A stretch of DNA of 64,000 nucleotides, from NCBI RefSeq assembly GCF_034190915.1, contig NW_026947502.1, positions 5,626,785 to 5,690,784 of the forward strand. Reading direction: 5' to 3'. A model generated the notes under the pieces. That model did no database searches. It was not told where the DNA came from and was given only the letters and a program-made list of their open reading frames with translations. Of this stretch, positions 1 through 10,895 are shown piece after piece. The DNA comes from Cavia porcellus (taxonomy: Eukaryota; Chordata; Mammalia; Rodentia; Caviidae). The number at the start of each line of letters is the position of its first letter. The stretch's first letter is position 1. A program made the translations under genes and the position numbers.

Positions 1-589
1 ATTTTTACTGTGTACCAAACCCCGCTTCCTATTAGACTGCACTCTCAGTTACAGAGAACTCTAACCCAGAGGGAGAACTGTAAATGATCACACGCTGTGT
101 TGAGGATCATCCAAAAATCTGCCACACAAAGTTTAAGAAACCAGTGAAGCCTTTGATTTCTTTAAAAATGTTAAGTGGTTTTGTGATGGCGCAGGCCTGG
201 GCTCCCCGTGGAACTGAGCCTGCTGGCAGGCACTGGGGAGCTGGGGAGCGAGCAGGGGAGTGGTAGGTGAGCAACAGCTGCGAAAGCAGCCTCACGTCCA
301 GCGGAGAACAGAAGCTCGGCTCAGCTAGTCTCTAGGAAGAGCTCCATGTCTGCCCGGCCCAATCAGAAAAGAAGCTAAACCCAAACTTCACCCACCCTGG
401 CAAGAGAATTTCTGAGAAGAGCAGAAATTATATGGTTGGCTTTTGCTCCATCACCAACCCAGCCATCCTGCGACCTAACCTGGGAGCCCTTCTCAGCCTT
501 CCAGGTGCTCAGAGGAAGGCAGGCAGGAAAAACTGTCACCACCAACTGAGCGCAGTGTGGCCAGAAAGACCACACACACTGCGCCAGGC
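1..589. other. Unique sequence, no gene recognised
   Basis: No repeat family, coding exon or RNA gene is recognisable here. Open frames are 60-80 codons, lie on opposite strands over the same bases and carry no familiar motif, so I read them as chance. Confidence 0.5.
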
Positions 590-738
590 AGAACGCTAAA
601 CACCCTCTATGCATGATCTCTCTTAATATCTCCTCCTTTCATCCACATAATCAGTCTTTCTGCTGTGACAAAGGTACCCTAAGTATCTTCATTTTCCGAA
701 TGAGGAAACCAAGACTCGGAGAGTATACAGCTGGTAAA
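590..738 (-). mobile_element. MIR-type SINE relic
   Basis: Read on the minus strand, this resembles the core and 3' part of a mammalian MIR. On the plus strand the order is a 'taatatctcctcc' stretch, then 'cattttccgaatgaggaaac', then 'gactcggagagtatacagctggtaa'. That is the usual reverse MIR pattern (bulk lowering, 'cattttacagatgaggaaactgag', 'agctagtaag'). It is heavily diverged, as expected of an element fixed before placental orders split. Family membership is pattern recognition, not a search. Confidence 0.5.
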
Positions 739-799
739 GAACAGAAATTTTTCTTTTTTTCCCTTTCTTTTCTTTTCTTCCTGGTACCAAAAGTCTTCG

Positions 800-1435
800 T
801 GTTACAGGCAGCTGAGTTAGTTAGAAATACTCTAGGCAGTCAGACAGGGCTAGGTCCTCCAAGGAGCCAGTGCCTTGCAACTGTGCCCAGGTACCTTGCA
901 ACTGTGGGGAGACAGACACCTCCTTCTGTGGGTCAGGCCTCAAGACAAAAGATCAAACAAATGCACCCACATCCTAAGGACTGATATTCTAACTAGTCTC
1001 CACCACTCTGAGGAAATCAGGAGTCACCATCCCAACCCCCGGCTGGAAGAGTCCCTGCTCCCTAAGAATGCCTGCTTTCTACATGACTCTCTTCCCCATT
1101 TTTTCTTAATTTAATCAATTGTACCTGAACAGTTAACCTTATTGGTTAACTATAGCTCTGCCCCACCTTACGCCCATCTGCCTTGGGAGTTCCCCGTTTT
1201 CCCCACCTTGAATCCGTCTCACCCCATGATTTTACTCTGTAAAACTCCCTGGAAAAGGCAGAATCTCTGGTGACCAGCTCGGGGCCCCTTCTGTCTCTCT
1301 CAGACAGAACCTTCCTTTCTTTCAATCAGTATATTCTGCTCTTAACCTCCATTGTTTCTAAAATTCATCCTTTGGTTTTAAAGAACATGAACTCGTACCG
1401 GACATACAGGAGGTTGGGACTTTCATCCCCCTACA
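800..1435 (+). mobile_element. Solo LTR of an endogenous retrovirus (family copy 1)
   Basis: A 636-bp block runs from TGTTACAGG to CCCCTACA, so it has the TG...CA ends of an LTR. It is homologous along its whole length to 17082-17715 on the other strand, which defines both ends independently of any library. Shared landmarks in order are 'caggcagctgagtta', 'gtcagacagggct', 'aggagtcaccatcccaaccc', 'ctcgggrccccttctgtctc', 'tatattctgctc' and 'aggttggga'. The poly(A) signal AATAAA kept in the other copy is AATCAG here (1324-1329). No primer-binding site, gag/pol remnant or second LTR is adjacent, so this is a solo LTR. No clear target duplication is visible. The retroviral class is not assigned. 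Confidence 0.82.
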
Positions 1436-1439
1436 TCAT

Positions 1440-1580
1440 TTGCACTTAGCTACATCCCCAACCCTTTTTTAATTTTTTACTTTGAGACAGAGTCTCACTA
1501 AGTCACTTATCTGGGCTGGGCTTGAACTTTTGATCTCAGAAGTGCTGGCATTATAGGTATTTGCCACCATGCGCAGCTCT
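1440..1580 (-). mobile_element. B1-ID dimeric SINE
   Basis: On the plus strand an ID remnant ('cacttagctacatccccaac') is followed by a T-rich linker, then a reversed B1: 'tttgagacagagtctcacta', 'gggctgggcttgaac', 'ctggcattataggtatt', 'gccaccatgcgcagct'. Read on the minus strand this is B1 followed by ID, the dimeric arrangement known from several non-murid rodent lineages. It abuts the 3' end of the solo LTR at 1435. It is diverged, with no visible target duplication. Confidence 0.7.
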
Positions 1581-3842
1581 TAGCCACACAATGCCTTTGA
1601 AAGGAGAAAGGGGGCTGTTTCAATCTGTTTCTACCTGGGATTGACCCATCTCCGGACTCCGAGGGTAGAAGAGGCATTCTCTCCTCTAAGCTTACGACGA
1701 AAGGCCTCCCTTCCTGGCATTCAATCCATAATGCAAGCCAGACTCATTTTGTTAATGCCTTGATCTTGATATGAAAATGCACATGACACTCTAAGCCACC
1801 TCCTCAGTCTGGCCCAGACAGTGTGCCAACCTGCCCCAGCCCTCCCTCCCCAACCCTACCGCAAGCCATGCAGTGTTCACCTGCTGATTGAAATAATGCA
1901 ATTAGGGTTATAGAAAATCCATTCCACATGGTGCCATCTGCATTCTCTTCTGACAACTAATTTGATTGGCTCTCCGTAATCAATAAAGCACTCACACGAC
2001 AGCCGGGGAATTCACCTCAATTTTTCCTACACCACTTATAAGTGAAAAACACCTTTGGCCTGTTTCTGCTAGCGCCCAGGAGCCAGGCAGTGAGGCTCTA
2101 AGAAACCACACTTATGAAACACAGTGAACTCAAGGTAAGTCAGTGCCGGGTCAACGAAGCCGTCGCCCACACTGGGTGAGTGGGTACTCTGGGCCGGAAG
2201 TAGTGGCAGCCAACCCAGCCTTGGAGAGCTGGGTGAGGTCCAGCTGTGTCCATCTGGGAAGAATCTGTGTATCTCAGCATTTCGGTCACATGGAAGAGTC
2301 TGAAGATCGGTCTCTGGATGAATGGATGGGGAGAAAGGTAGGTGGGCGGGTGAACGGATGGGTTGCTGGGTACATCAAAAACACATGGAATAGCAAAGAA
2401 GGAAAGAGAGAAGGCTAGGAAGGAGAATGCACTGGCATGACTGAGGTGAACGGAAACCACCTCTCTCCTCCCCATCAGCAGGTCCAGATAAGCCTTCGTG
2501 GCTGACATGATCCTGGGAACAATGGTTATGCGCATTAGGTTAGATCCCATACAAACAGGACGTAAAGCAGGGGTTTGTGTTCATGTAGTTTACTTGGCAA
2601 GCATTCTGCAGAAAAAGGCATGAGGAAGCAGGAAGTGTGGACAAGAAGCAAGAAAGCATCAGGTCCCACCTTGATTCTGGGCGAGCGATGAAGCACAAAC
2701 TACCCACACCGAGTGGGCCCACCTCGAGGTGAGGCGAGTGGCCTGGACCCCCCTTGTCAGTTACTCACTGGCTCTGCACTGTCCCCCCACTGAAGGTGAG
2801 GAAGATAGCTGGATTGAATGCCAGCTTCCAAAGGGGCAATTCCTACAGGACCCTGGCAGGAATGGGCTTGGGACAGGCACCAACAGCACCCACCACATTA
2901 CATAATGGACAGCAGGGTCCGGACAGGCCTAGGAGCCCAGAGAGGTCCCCTGTCCCAGGTGGGAAAGCTAGGGCTCAAGCTGCCCCCGCAACACCTGGGT
3001 GTCCAGTTCCTGGGTGTCCAATGGACTGATGCATGCACCTCTGCTCCACATCCTACAAAAGGTAAACATGAACACAGCATTGCATTGTGTGGCCCTCCTA
3101 AAGGGTTAACGTATCAGTGCTGTGGACTCCTGTTTCCTCATCCAGCTGACCCTGGGAAGTGGAAGCCACGTGGGCTCTGCAGTGGCCCTGCAGGAACAAC
3201 GTGCCTGATAGAACGGACTATTCAGGCAGAGCACCCGCCTAGATGACAGGAGCACACACAGAGAAGATCACAAGCCACAGCCTGAAAGGCGACACACACA
3301 ACAAGAGGATTTATCATCCCACTGGAAAGTCTTCCTCCAGCATGATTTGTTTACTGCTTTTAGATCCTCTGCGATTAACAAAGAAAATGTTTGAATATTC
3401 CTTTTATTTGGGTGCAAAACAAGAAGTCTAGTAAAGAGTCAACTCTCACAGGAAGAAACAGATCAGAGCATGAAATCCCTCCTGCCTCCCCAGAGCCAAA
3501 AAAAAAAAAGTACAGCTCAGACTGAGGAAGGCCTGGGCCAGCTGAGGTAAAGTGTCAGAGACCAGGCAGTTTGAGCTCCCGGTCACCAAGTGAGGCGGTT
3601 AAGAACCTGCAGAAGGTGAGAAAGCAGTGTTGGAGGGCAAGCTAGGGGCAAGGCCAGGCTTAAAACCAACAAACTTATGGAGCCCTTCTCCCCAAACCTT
3701 GAGGGTGCATAAAAAGACTCCCATCTTCTTGGTGGAAAATCCTGTACTATCTGTAACACAATCACTTGGGTATGGTGACTTGTTCAGCTTTTCCAAGGGA
3801 CATGACCTGGGATGTCATCATCGATCAAGGCGGGGTGACTTT
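1581..3842. other. Mostly unique sequence, no gene recognised
   Basis: No coding exon is supported. The stretch includes the AT-rich candidate conserved element at 1870-2000, reported separately. The largest overlapping frames (2818-3246 plus, 2140-2550 minus) have no domain and lack an exon-like frame preference. A 12-A run lies near 3490. Confidence 0.5.
1870..2000. promoter_or_regulatory. Candidate conserved noncoding element
   Basis: This island has homeodomain-type cores in close order: 'gcaattagg', 'ctaatttgattgg' and 'gtaatcaataaag', next to a 'gtgttcacctgctg' E-box region. It carries no repeat hallmarks and is sharply different from the flanking sequence. Regulatory function is inference from motif density only; cross-species conservation was not tested. 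Confidence 0.25.
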
Positions 3843-4060
3843 AAATGCAGGGACTCTGGAGTCACAGACCTGGGCTCTACTGCTGACTGCCTTTGTGACC
3901 TGAAGCAAGCCACCTCGCTTCTCCATGGTGTCTCTACCTGAGTAAGGAGACTGGTGCCGGTCTCAGGGGTTGCATGAGGGTTACATAATACAGTTCACAG
4001 GAAGGGCACACAGTGGCTTCTTTGAGATCTACTGGTAAATTTTGAAGTAAGTGATAGATG
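3843..4060 (+). mobile_element. MIR-type SINE relic
   Basis: The order 'gggactctggagtcacagac', 'tgggctctactgctgactgc', 'tttgtgacctgaagcaagcc', 'agtaaggaga...ggttgcatgagggttacata' and 'gggcacacagtgg' follows the MIR consensus on the plus strand from tRNA-related head to 3' end. It is about 75 percent recognisable by eye. Confidence 0.6.
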
Positions 4061-7000
4061 CTGACATTTACCAATCTAAATTGTGATTGTAATTATCTGT
4101 GAATAGACACTACCAGGTGAAGATATGGACAAATTCGAGTCACATCCTTTACAAACTGTAACGAATATTTGTTGTTTGTCTGCCTAAATCAATCTCCCTT
4201 AAAGAGCTCCTGGTCTCCATTTGGCCCCCAAAACCTAACTGTGCCCTACAGAGAGTTTATGAGCTCCTTCTGTCCACCAGGGATTAGTTTAGGGACAGTC
4301 ACATAATGCACACCAGTCTACACAGGGTGAGTCTTGGGGACTGCTGGAAAAATCAAGGCAGATTTTTGGGATGTCTGGGGGAGGAGGAAGCGTGCAGTCC
4401 TGAAAATGGCTGGGAGCGATTTAGGAAAGAAACTATGTCCTTGGTGACATCACTTGGTTCCTGGGAAAGCCTCCCCTTAACTTACTTCCAGTCTTCTGTA
4501 TTAACTGACCCAGTACATTTCCTTCATGATTTAAGCCAGTTTTATTTCAGGGAGGAGTGGAGAGGGTCACCTGCAAACCAAAGATTTATGACCAGCTCAA
4601 TGATCTTAAAAGCCAAAGCCCCATCTTTCACTTTTCTAAGTCAGAACTTTGCCAAGTACAGCTGGAGCTACTGTCTTAAGATCAAACGCCACGAGGCCCC
4701 TGGTTCCTCCACGCCCTGGGTCAGGACCGTCATCCTGTGGTTTCCAGCCCCGTGTCAGGGATGAGCCAGCTCCTGCTGTGTGACGAGTGCCTCACATAAT
4801 CGAGGCTTTGATCTCCTGAAGCCTTCAGCCCCTGCTGCGCTGCAAGGTGCTGAGACGAGCCTGTCACCAGGCACTCAGACATCCCTTTGTAGGTCCTGCC
4901 CTCGTACAGAGCGTGTGGGCGATGACACCATCAGGGAGGATGCTGTAACCCAGCTCAGCTCTTTTCTCCAACAGAAATCAAAGCCCTGGCTCGGCCCTCT
5001 TCTCCCTAGGAGCTCAGCATCACGCTACCCAGGACAAAAGGCCATATTATCGGCTTTGCAGGTTTTCCCCTTTCTGCTGTCTGGGCTGAATGTAAGCAAG
5101 CATGGCTTGGACTGAGATGCACTCTCCCTGCTCCCTGACGTGCCAAGAAGATGGGGAAAGTCTGAGCAATTTCCTCAGGGTGTTTTCAAGATTTCACTTG
5201 GGTTTCCATGGTAATTTTACAGAGCTGGCACTCAATAGGTATTTGTTGGACTGCATTTATTGCAGAGTAAAAGTGAACTGGATAGTCCCATAGCTAGACT
5301 GTATAGAAAACTCCTGGTATCATCAAAGAGACCGGAAGGGAGTTGAAGGCAGAGCAATTCTACCAGCACTCAGGAAGAACGCAGCCCTGTCTCTTTCCTC
5401 CCTCTGTACCAGGAAGATGATAATGCTGGAGGAAACCAGAGTAGCCCGAGTCAGAAACAAAAAGATCTGCTCACTTCTGGACTGTCCTCCTCAGGAATTT
5501 CAGGAGATGTTTCCAGAGTGAAGGAACTCGCTCCTTGGTGAAGGCAAAGCCCTTTGATTGGAAATACCCCCAGAGGCCTCTGTGGGCCTAACTTCCCTTC
5601 CAAAGGGAGGACACACAAGCTTTGCCTTTATTGGAAAATGTTTTAGACCCAGATTAGAACTTAACAGGCAAAATAGCTGAATAAGAGCAAAAAGTGAGAA
5701 GGCATCAGCCCCAACCGGAATCAATAACACATAAGTCAATAAGGAGAAAACCCACAGCAGCGCTTGGGGAGAGGATGGCTGTGTTCAAGTGTAAAAAGCT
5801 GTGTGCATTATATAAATAAATTAATGTTCTTTTAGCCAAAAATGCAAGCAAGACAAATGCCACCTCTTGCAAGCAGGTCAAAGCCTATGAGAGGTGGGCT
5901 GCCCTGCCGGTAGACTCTATCGTTGGCAGAACCATGTAATTAAACACTGATCCCAACTTGCCTTGCCCTTTGACTCCTCAAGCTCATCAAAGTCATCTGT
6001 AAAGGCTTTGTTCAGGGTCAAAGCTGCCTGGCAGATTCATCCACAAACCAACTCCCATTCTATTTGCTAAAACTGCCACTCAGCTTTGTTAAAACTACGA
6101 ACTGTCACTTTGTCAATAGGTACAGCCCATTTCTGAGGTCGGATCGATTCCAGAACAAAGTTTTGAGTGACAGCATTACCCCTGGAGGGGTTCCAGGAGC
6201 ACTTGCTTTTGCATCCCCCTCACGTTACTGACAAACAAGTTCCCCATGATGGATATACCTGCAATTAATATTGAAGGGACAGTTAATGATTTCAAGGCAC
6301 CGCTATATAGACCTCATATTTCAAATTTAAAACTCTCCTTTCAAAGTAGGATTAGTTTTCAAAGCCTATAAATGAATGCTAATATATTAGGCAAAATAAG
6401 TTTTTTAATGTATTGGAAAATAAAGCAAAGAAAATTAATATTAAGGACTCCGCTCAGCTGAGACAACCCCATTATCCTTGAGACACTCACAATGAGGCTT
6501 TGTGCCACAGCCTTGCCTTGTCAGCCCTTGTTTCAAAGGATTCGAGATCCACAAATCACAGATTCAAAAGCATCCAATACATACATCATTCTGAAGAGCA
6601 CATCAGTCAGCAGGCACACCTAAGTACGTGTGTGACTCTCTTGCTATCTTCTTTAGTCTGCTGGAGATTAGAAATGAAAGTCCATGAAGCTACACGGCTA
6701 TGTCCTTCCCTCAGAGAGACACAGCAAGCCGATCATTTGAATGGTTCTGCTAAAAGAGAGCTAAGAATGTGCAAAGCTAAAGAAAAATGCATTTAATACC
6801 AAATCATAAAAGTCAGTTTGCTTCCTGAATCTAGCGAAATTGCTTTCCACATTTTCCCCAAGGCAGGAAAAAAAAATAATTTCTGGCCCAAAAAGTCAGG
6901 CAAACTGCTAGCAGGGACCAAATGAAACAATGATTCTGTGCTAGATAAACAAGAACCAGAATAGACAGAAAACCACTATGTACTATACTACAAAAAGACA

Positions 7001-8464
7001 TCGACACAATGCAAACAGCTGTTCTGATTTCACCTAGGAATCAAACAGAATCAAGATAGACACTTAGGTAATAAAATGGCAAAACAACTATTGAAAAATC
7101 ACAGTGGCGATCACTGCTAACTGCTAAGCTGCTGGTTCAGCTGAGTACAAAATAGGTGACAAGCCACTGCCCCAGGCTTCCTGAAGAGCTTGGAAAAGAC
7201 ACTGCAATAACTCCTCCAGTCCACAAGAGGCACTGTGAGAGTAGATCCGAAGCTTCTCTATGATCACAGAGCACCCAGTCTGTCCTCATGCCATTCCTTG
7301 TCATGTTACGCCTTCCTGCTGTCTACATTGCTCTAACATGGACCTCTTATGCAGTTACCTTCAGGGACTGGATCCTTCTGTCTTTTACATCAGGGAAAGC
7401 AGGGAGGACAGGGCCTGGAAACCTAATGCATAGGGGCTAAGCAATGCACATTTGCCACCCAAATTACAGTGTTAAAAAATACATAAAGTTTTCCCTCTCT
7501 AACTTTCTCTACCTGTCTCCCACAGGCCATGGAAGACAAAGGGCTATGCCCAGAGAACCCAAACCCAATGATTCTATCAAAGCTGTTGCACCTGGTAATT
7601 TAGTGACCTTTTATTGAAATGTTCATCAATCCTGATTTCAAATTCCATAACCCAAAGCAACAATGGTTAGTAACAACCCTTGTCTGCAGAGACCACTGGT
7701 TCTCCCAGATTTATGCTATAATACATTGTCTCAACTGCCCACACAGACCATGGTGTGTCCAGCATGAGACTCTCAAGGCCTATTAGAAAAGCAGGGTAAG
7801 AGAGCATATAAACTGAGAATGATTGTGTAATCAAGCTCTAATGAGACCTAGTGATTAGAGAACAAATCTGGGTTAATTTTCTTTTTTGTTTCTATTAGCA
7901 CCTACAGAGCTGTTGGGAAATGTCTTAATGTCCACAGTTGTCCTTTCCAGCCCTCCCCTTCCACCCAGGTTCTGTGCTGGCCCAGGTCCTAGGGGAAGGG
8001 ATGATGCTGATTTTTAGCAGATACGATGGATGATAGGTGAAGAGTTTCAAAGCGGTTAAACGACCGAGGTACTGAGTTTCACACCCCTGAACTCTGCCTT
8101 CCTCCAGCTGCTTCCTGCCTCTGAAGTCTCTGGGAAGAATCCAGGCCTAGAAAGCAACAAGAAGTTTCTAAATGGCTAACTAGGGATCTGGGCCTTCCCC
8201 ATGAGCTCCTCGGGAGGTGAGCAGACCTGCAAGATGGACAGTGCTCTGGGCTGCAGGCAGCACAGTGAACCCAAGGCATTTCTCCTGACACACAGGCAAA
8301 TGTGACGTTCTGACTGGTTCAGGCCTTGTGAAGGTGGGCACAGCACCCTGCCTAACCAACCGGTGAAAAGGCACATTGAGGCAGGGTTGAGTTTATGGGT
8401 GAGTGATCTCTAAAAGACAGTATTGTGGCCGTGAGGGCTAGATACCCAAAACTCATGAGCCACA
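4061..8464. other. Long unique stretch, no gene recognised
   Basis: No coding gene or RNA gene is recognised. The 152-codon frame at 4306-4764 has no domain or splice context and is treated as chance. A weak L2/MIR-like tail ('ctggcactcaataggtattt') lies near 5226-5247. The interval 5780-6470 is AT-rich with many ATTA/TAAT cores and could hold regulatory DNA. Confidence 0.45.
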
Positions 8465-8537
8465 GATCCTTAGAAATAACTGCAATATGACATAAGGCAG
8501 AAATGCATAAGCCTGCTATTGTAACAGCTGAAGAGCA
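8465..8537 (+). repeat. Dispersed 73-bp repeat, copy A
   Basis: This aligns without gaps to 9372-9444 at about 77 percent identity by hand count. The shared core is 'aggcagaaatgc' with 'cttagaaat' upstream and 'tatt.taa.agct.aag' downstream. The two copies are 907 bp apart in the same orientation. Whether they belong to an unrecognised interspersed family or a local duplication cannot be settled here. Confidence 0.55.
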
Positions 8538-9371
8538 GCCGTAGGAACTATGGACACCAAGCCAAGTCTCCATGGCAGGATACCTGGGGCCAAGGCCAGG
8601 CCACAGGCTGGAGGCAATGACGTTCGGGGTAGAAGACCTTCTCCAGCAAGGGACTGGTGTGGGTAGACAGGAGATTAGAGCCGCCGATCGTGATCAGTCA
8701 GCGCCCAGAGGCAGAGGCCACTGGCTGGGCTCCGGTGCATGAGGAGATGCCTCATGGTGAGTGAACACCAGAGGAGGGCAGTAGGGACAGGTGGGGGGAC
8801 AGCTCAGGGCAGTGGCACTGAAAGCCAGCGTGTGTGAGTCAAGCCATGGTACTTTTCCTGGGTACATTCATAGAGTGGACTTGGAAGAGATCAGGCCCTG
8901 CTGACAGCAGTCTGAGGCTTCTCAGCCAGTGCTACCACTGGCCCATTCCTGAGTCAGAAGTGCTGCCCCAGCCCCAGGGCACACGGGAGGTGTCACAGCA
9001 AAGACTGAGCTGCAGTCCCTCTTTGCCTCCTTAGCTGAGCATGTTCGAGTGGTGCTCAGCCTGCTCGGGGTCCAGCTGCTAAGTGACATAATAACCATGG
9101 CCAAAAGCAAATGGACAAGGCCCACCCACACAGCGCTGACCCCCAGGACTCATCACATCTGGCCTTTTCCAGGCCTCCCACACTCCGCTGTGGTGGCGCG
9201 GTGTTGAAGCACGGATTACCGGCTTGCTTAAACCTAATTAGAGTACTGCCTCGCAGGGAGAGGCTGTCACACTCTGTCCCCCGCCCCACCCCATTGCTGC
9301 CACTTTTCTCAGGCCCATCACAAGGTGGAGGTGTCAGAAATAAAGACATCACATCATCACTAAATCACCCT
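8538..9371. other. Unique sequence between two repeat copies
   Basis: No gene is recognised. A CTCF-like partial match ('accagaggagggcagtag') lies near 8768-8785 but departs from the consensus. Small reading frames on both strands overlap each other and look accidental. Confidence 0.45.
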
Positions 9372-9444
9372 GAGGCTTAGAAATGACTGGAGTAAGACAT
9401 GAGGCAGAAATGCTTAGGCTGGGTATTATAATAGCTCAAGAAAC
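9372..9444 (+). repeat. Dispersed 73-bp repeat, copy B
   Basis: This is the second copy of the unit at 8465-8537. Homology stops abruptly on both sides, so the duplicated segment is short rather than part of a long segmental duplication. Confidence 0.55.
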
Positions 9445-10505
9445 ATTGTGAAAATCTCTTAACAAAAGGCATTTAATCCATTGCCTTCTTAAGTTAAATG
9501 TGTTCGGCAGAAGGGAACAAGCCTCAAAATCCTCTTCTCCCCCAGGTTCCCAACAGATCCACAGAAATTCACTCCTCTGCCGTGTGAGCTGACTGCGGAT
9601 TATTGGGAGGTCTAGAAGGAGAAGAGTGAATAAAATCCTATCTTGAGACAAAAATCCAGTTTAAGCTAGATGAGTTTTTCTCGAAGCAATGTCAGGAGAA
9701 GGCAATTCTGGAAGGTACAGGACCAGAGATCCCAAGGCATCATCTTTTATGGGAGGTGCCTGACCTACTAATTATCTCTGCAATCCAGGGCAGGTGCTGA
9801 CGCCACCAATTAATTATTCAGAAAGGCCCAAAGCAGCAGGGAAGTAATGCACAGTACTGGTGGGAGGAAAAAATATGGCACAGTTCTGGCACCCATTCCT
9901 CCTAATCCTGATCTCCAGAGATGTCTGCTCTTTCGGGAGGGAAGTGAAAAGATTTTCCATTTCCAATTCGCCCCATCTCCATCCCAGCCCAGGTCCAGTA
10001 GCGGTAGACCTGGAGGGGATGAGCCAGGGTTGCAATAAGCAGAAACATCACCATGGGTGAGGTCAGCTCTGTCTCTCTCAGACAGTCTCAGGTCACAGCC
10101 CATAACAAAGGAAAAGTACAAGAGAAAACAATTTCCTCAAATAAGAACAGGAACCTCCCTGCAGCAGGCTCTGAGAAGCTGCTCTCTTCCCTATGGCAAG
10201 CTCCTATCATGATGCTCAGCCTTTGGCTTCTTCTACTAAAACATCTAGAAGGTGTTAGATCCAGGGCCTGGCAGGCAGTGAGCCCTATCAGATCATTTCT
10301 GTTACTGGTGCTTTGTGTCCAGGAGCCCTCCTCCCATAGCCATGGGCCAAGGCACAGGGCACAAACCCCCTGTGCTTGACCTCTGGTCTACATTAAGCTC
10401 ACAAAGCCACAGCCCTAGAACATACTCCTGTCCCTGCCCACTGAGCAACACCTCCACTTCCTTGCTTCCCTTTCACTGCCAAAGACACTTGGGGTCTTTG
10501 CTCTC
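9445..10505. other. Unique sequence, no gene recognised
   Basis: Overlapping frames of 60-108 codons exist on both strands near 9810-10380. None has a recognisable domain, conserved motif or supported splice boundary. Confidence 0.45.
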
Positions 10506-10895
10506 TGTTATGGTTTAAGTCTGAAGTGTCCCCCACAGACTCATGTGTCAGGGCACTGACGTCGTCGATGGACTAACCACTGATGTGTTCGTACTGACTC
10601 AGCTGGTAGGAGACGGGGCCCTGCCGGAGGAAGCAGGGCATTCTAAGCATGCCTTTGAAGGGCGCTTCTCCTTCTAGCCCCCTCCCCCCTCTCTCCGGCT
10701 CTTTTGCCATCTTCCTGCTTCCTGGCTGCTACAAGGTGAGCAACTTCCCTCTGGTCTGGCCTTCCATCGTGATGCTTCTGCCTGGGAGCCCACTAACGGA
10801 CTGAAACTTGGAACCAGGAGCTACAATAAACCTTTCCTCTGTCAAGCTGTGTATATGAGGTGTTTCATCCCAGCAGTAAAAAGCTGACTAACACA
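10506..10895 (+). mobile_element. MaLR-like solo LTR
   Basis: This roughly 390-bp unit opens with TGTTATGGTTTAAGT and 'gtcccccacagactcatgtg', and closes with 'aaaagctgactaacaca'. Between them lie the landmarks usual for ERVL-MaLR-type LTRs: a 'gccttt.aagggcg' stretch, 'cttcctgcttcctggctgc', 'catcgtgatgcttctgcct', 'actgaaacttggaacca', and the poly(A) signal 'caataaacc' near 10826. No internal region or second LTR follows. The family is inferred from a remembered consensus. Confidence 0.68.
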
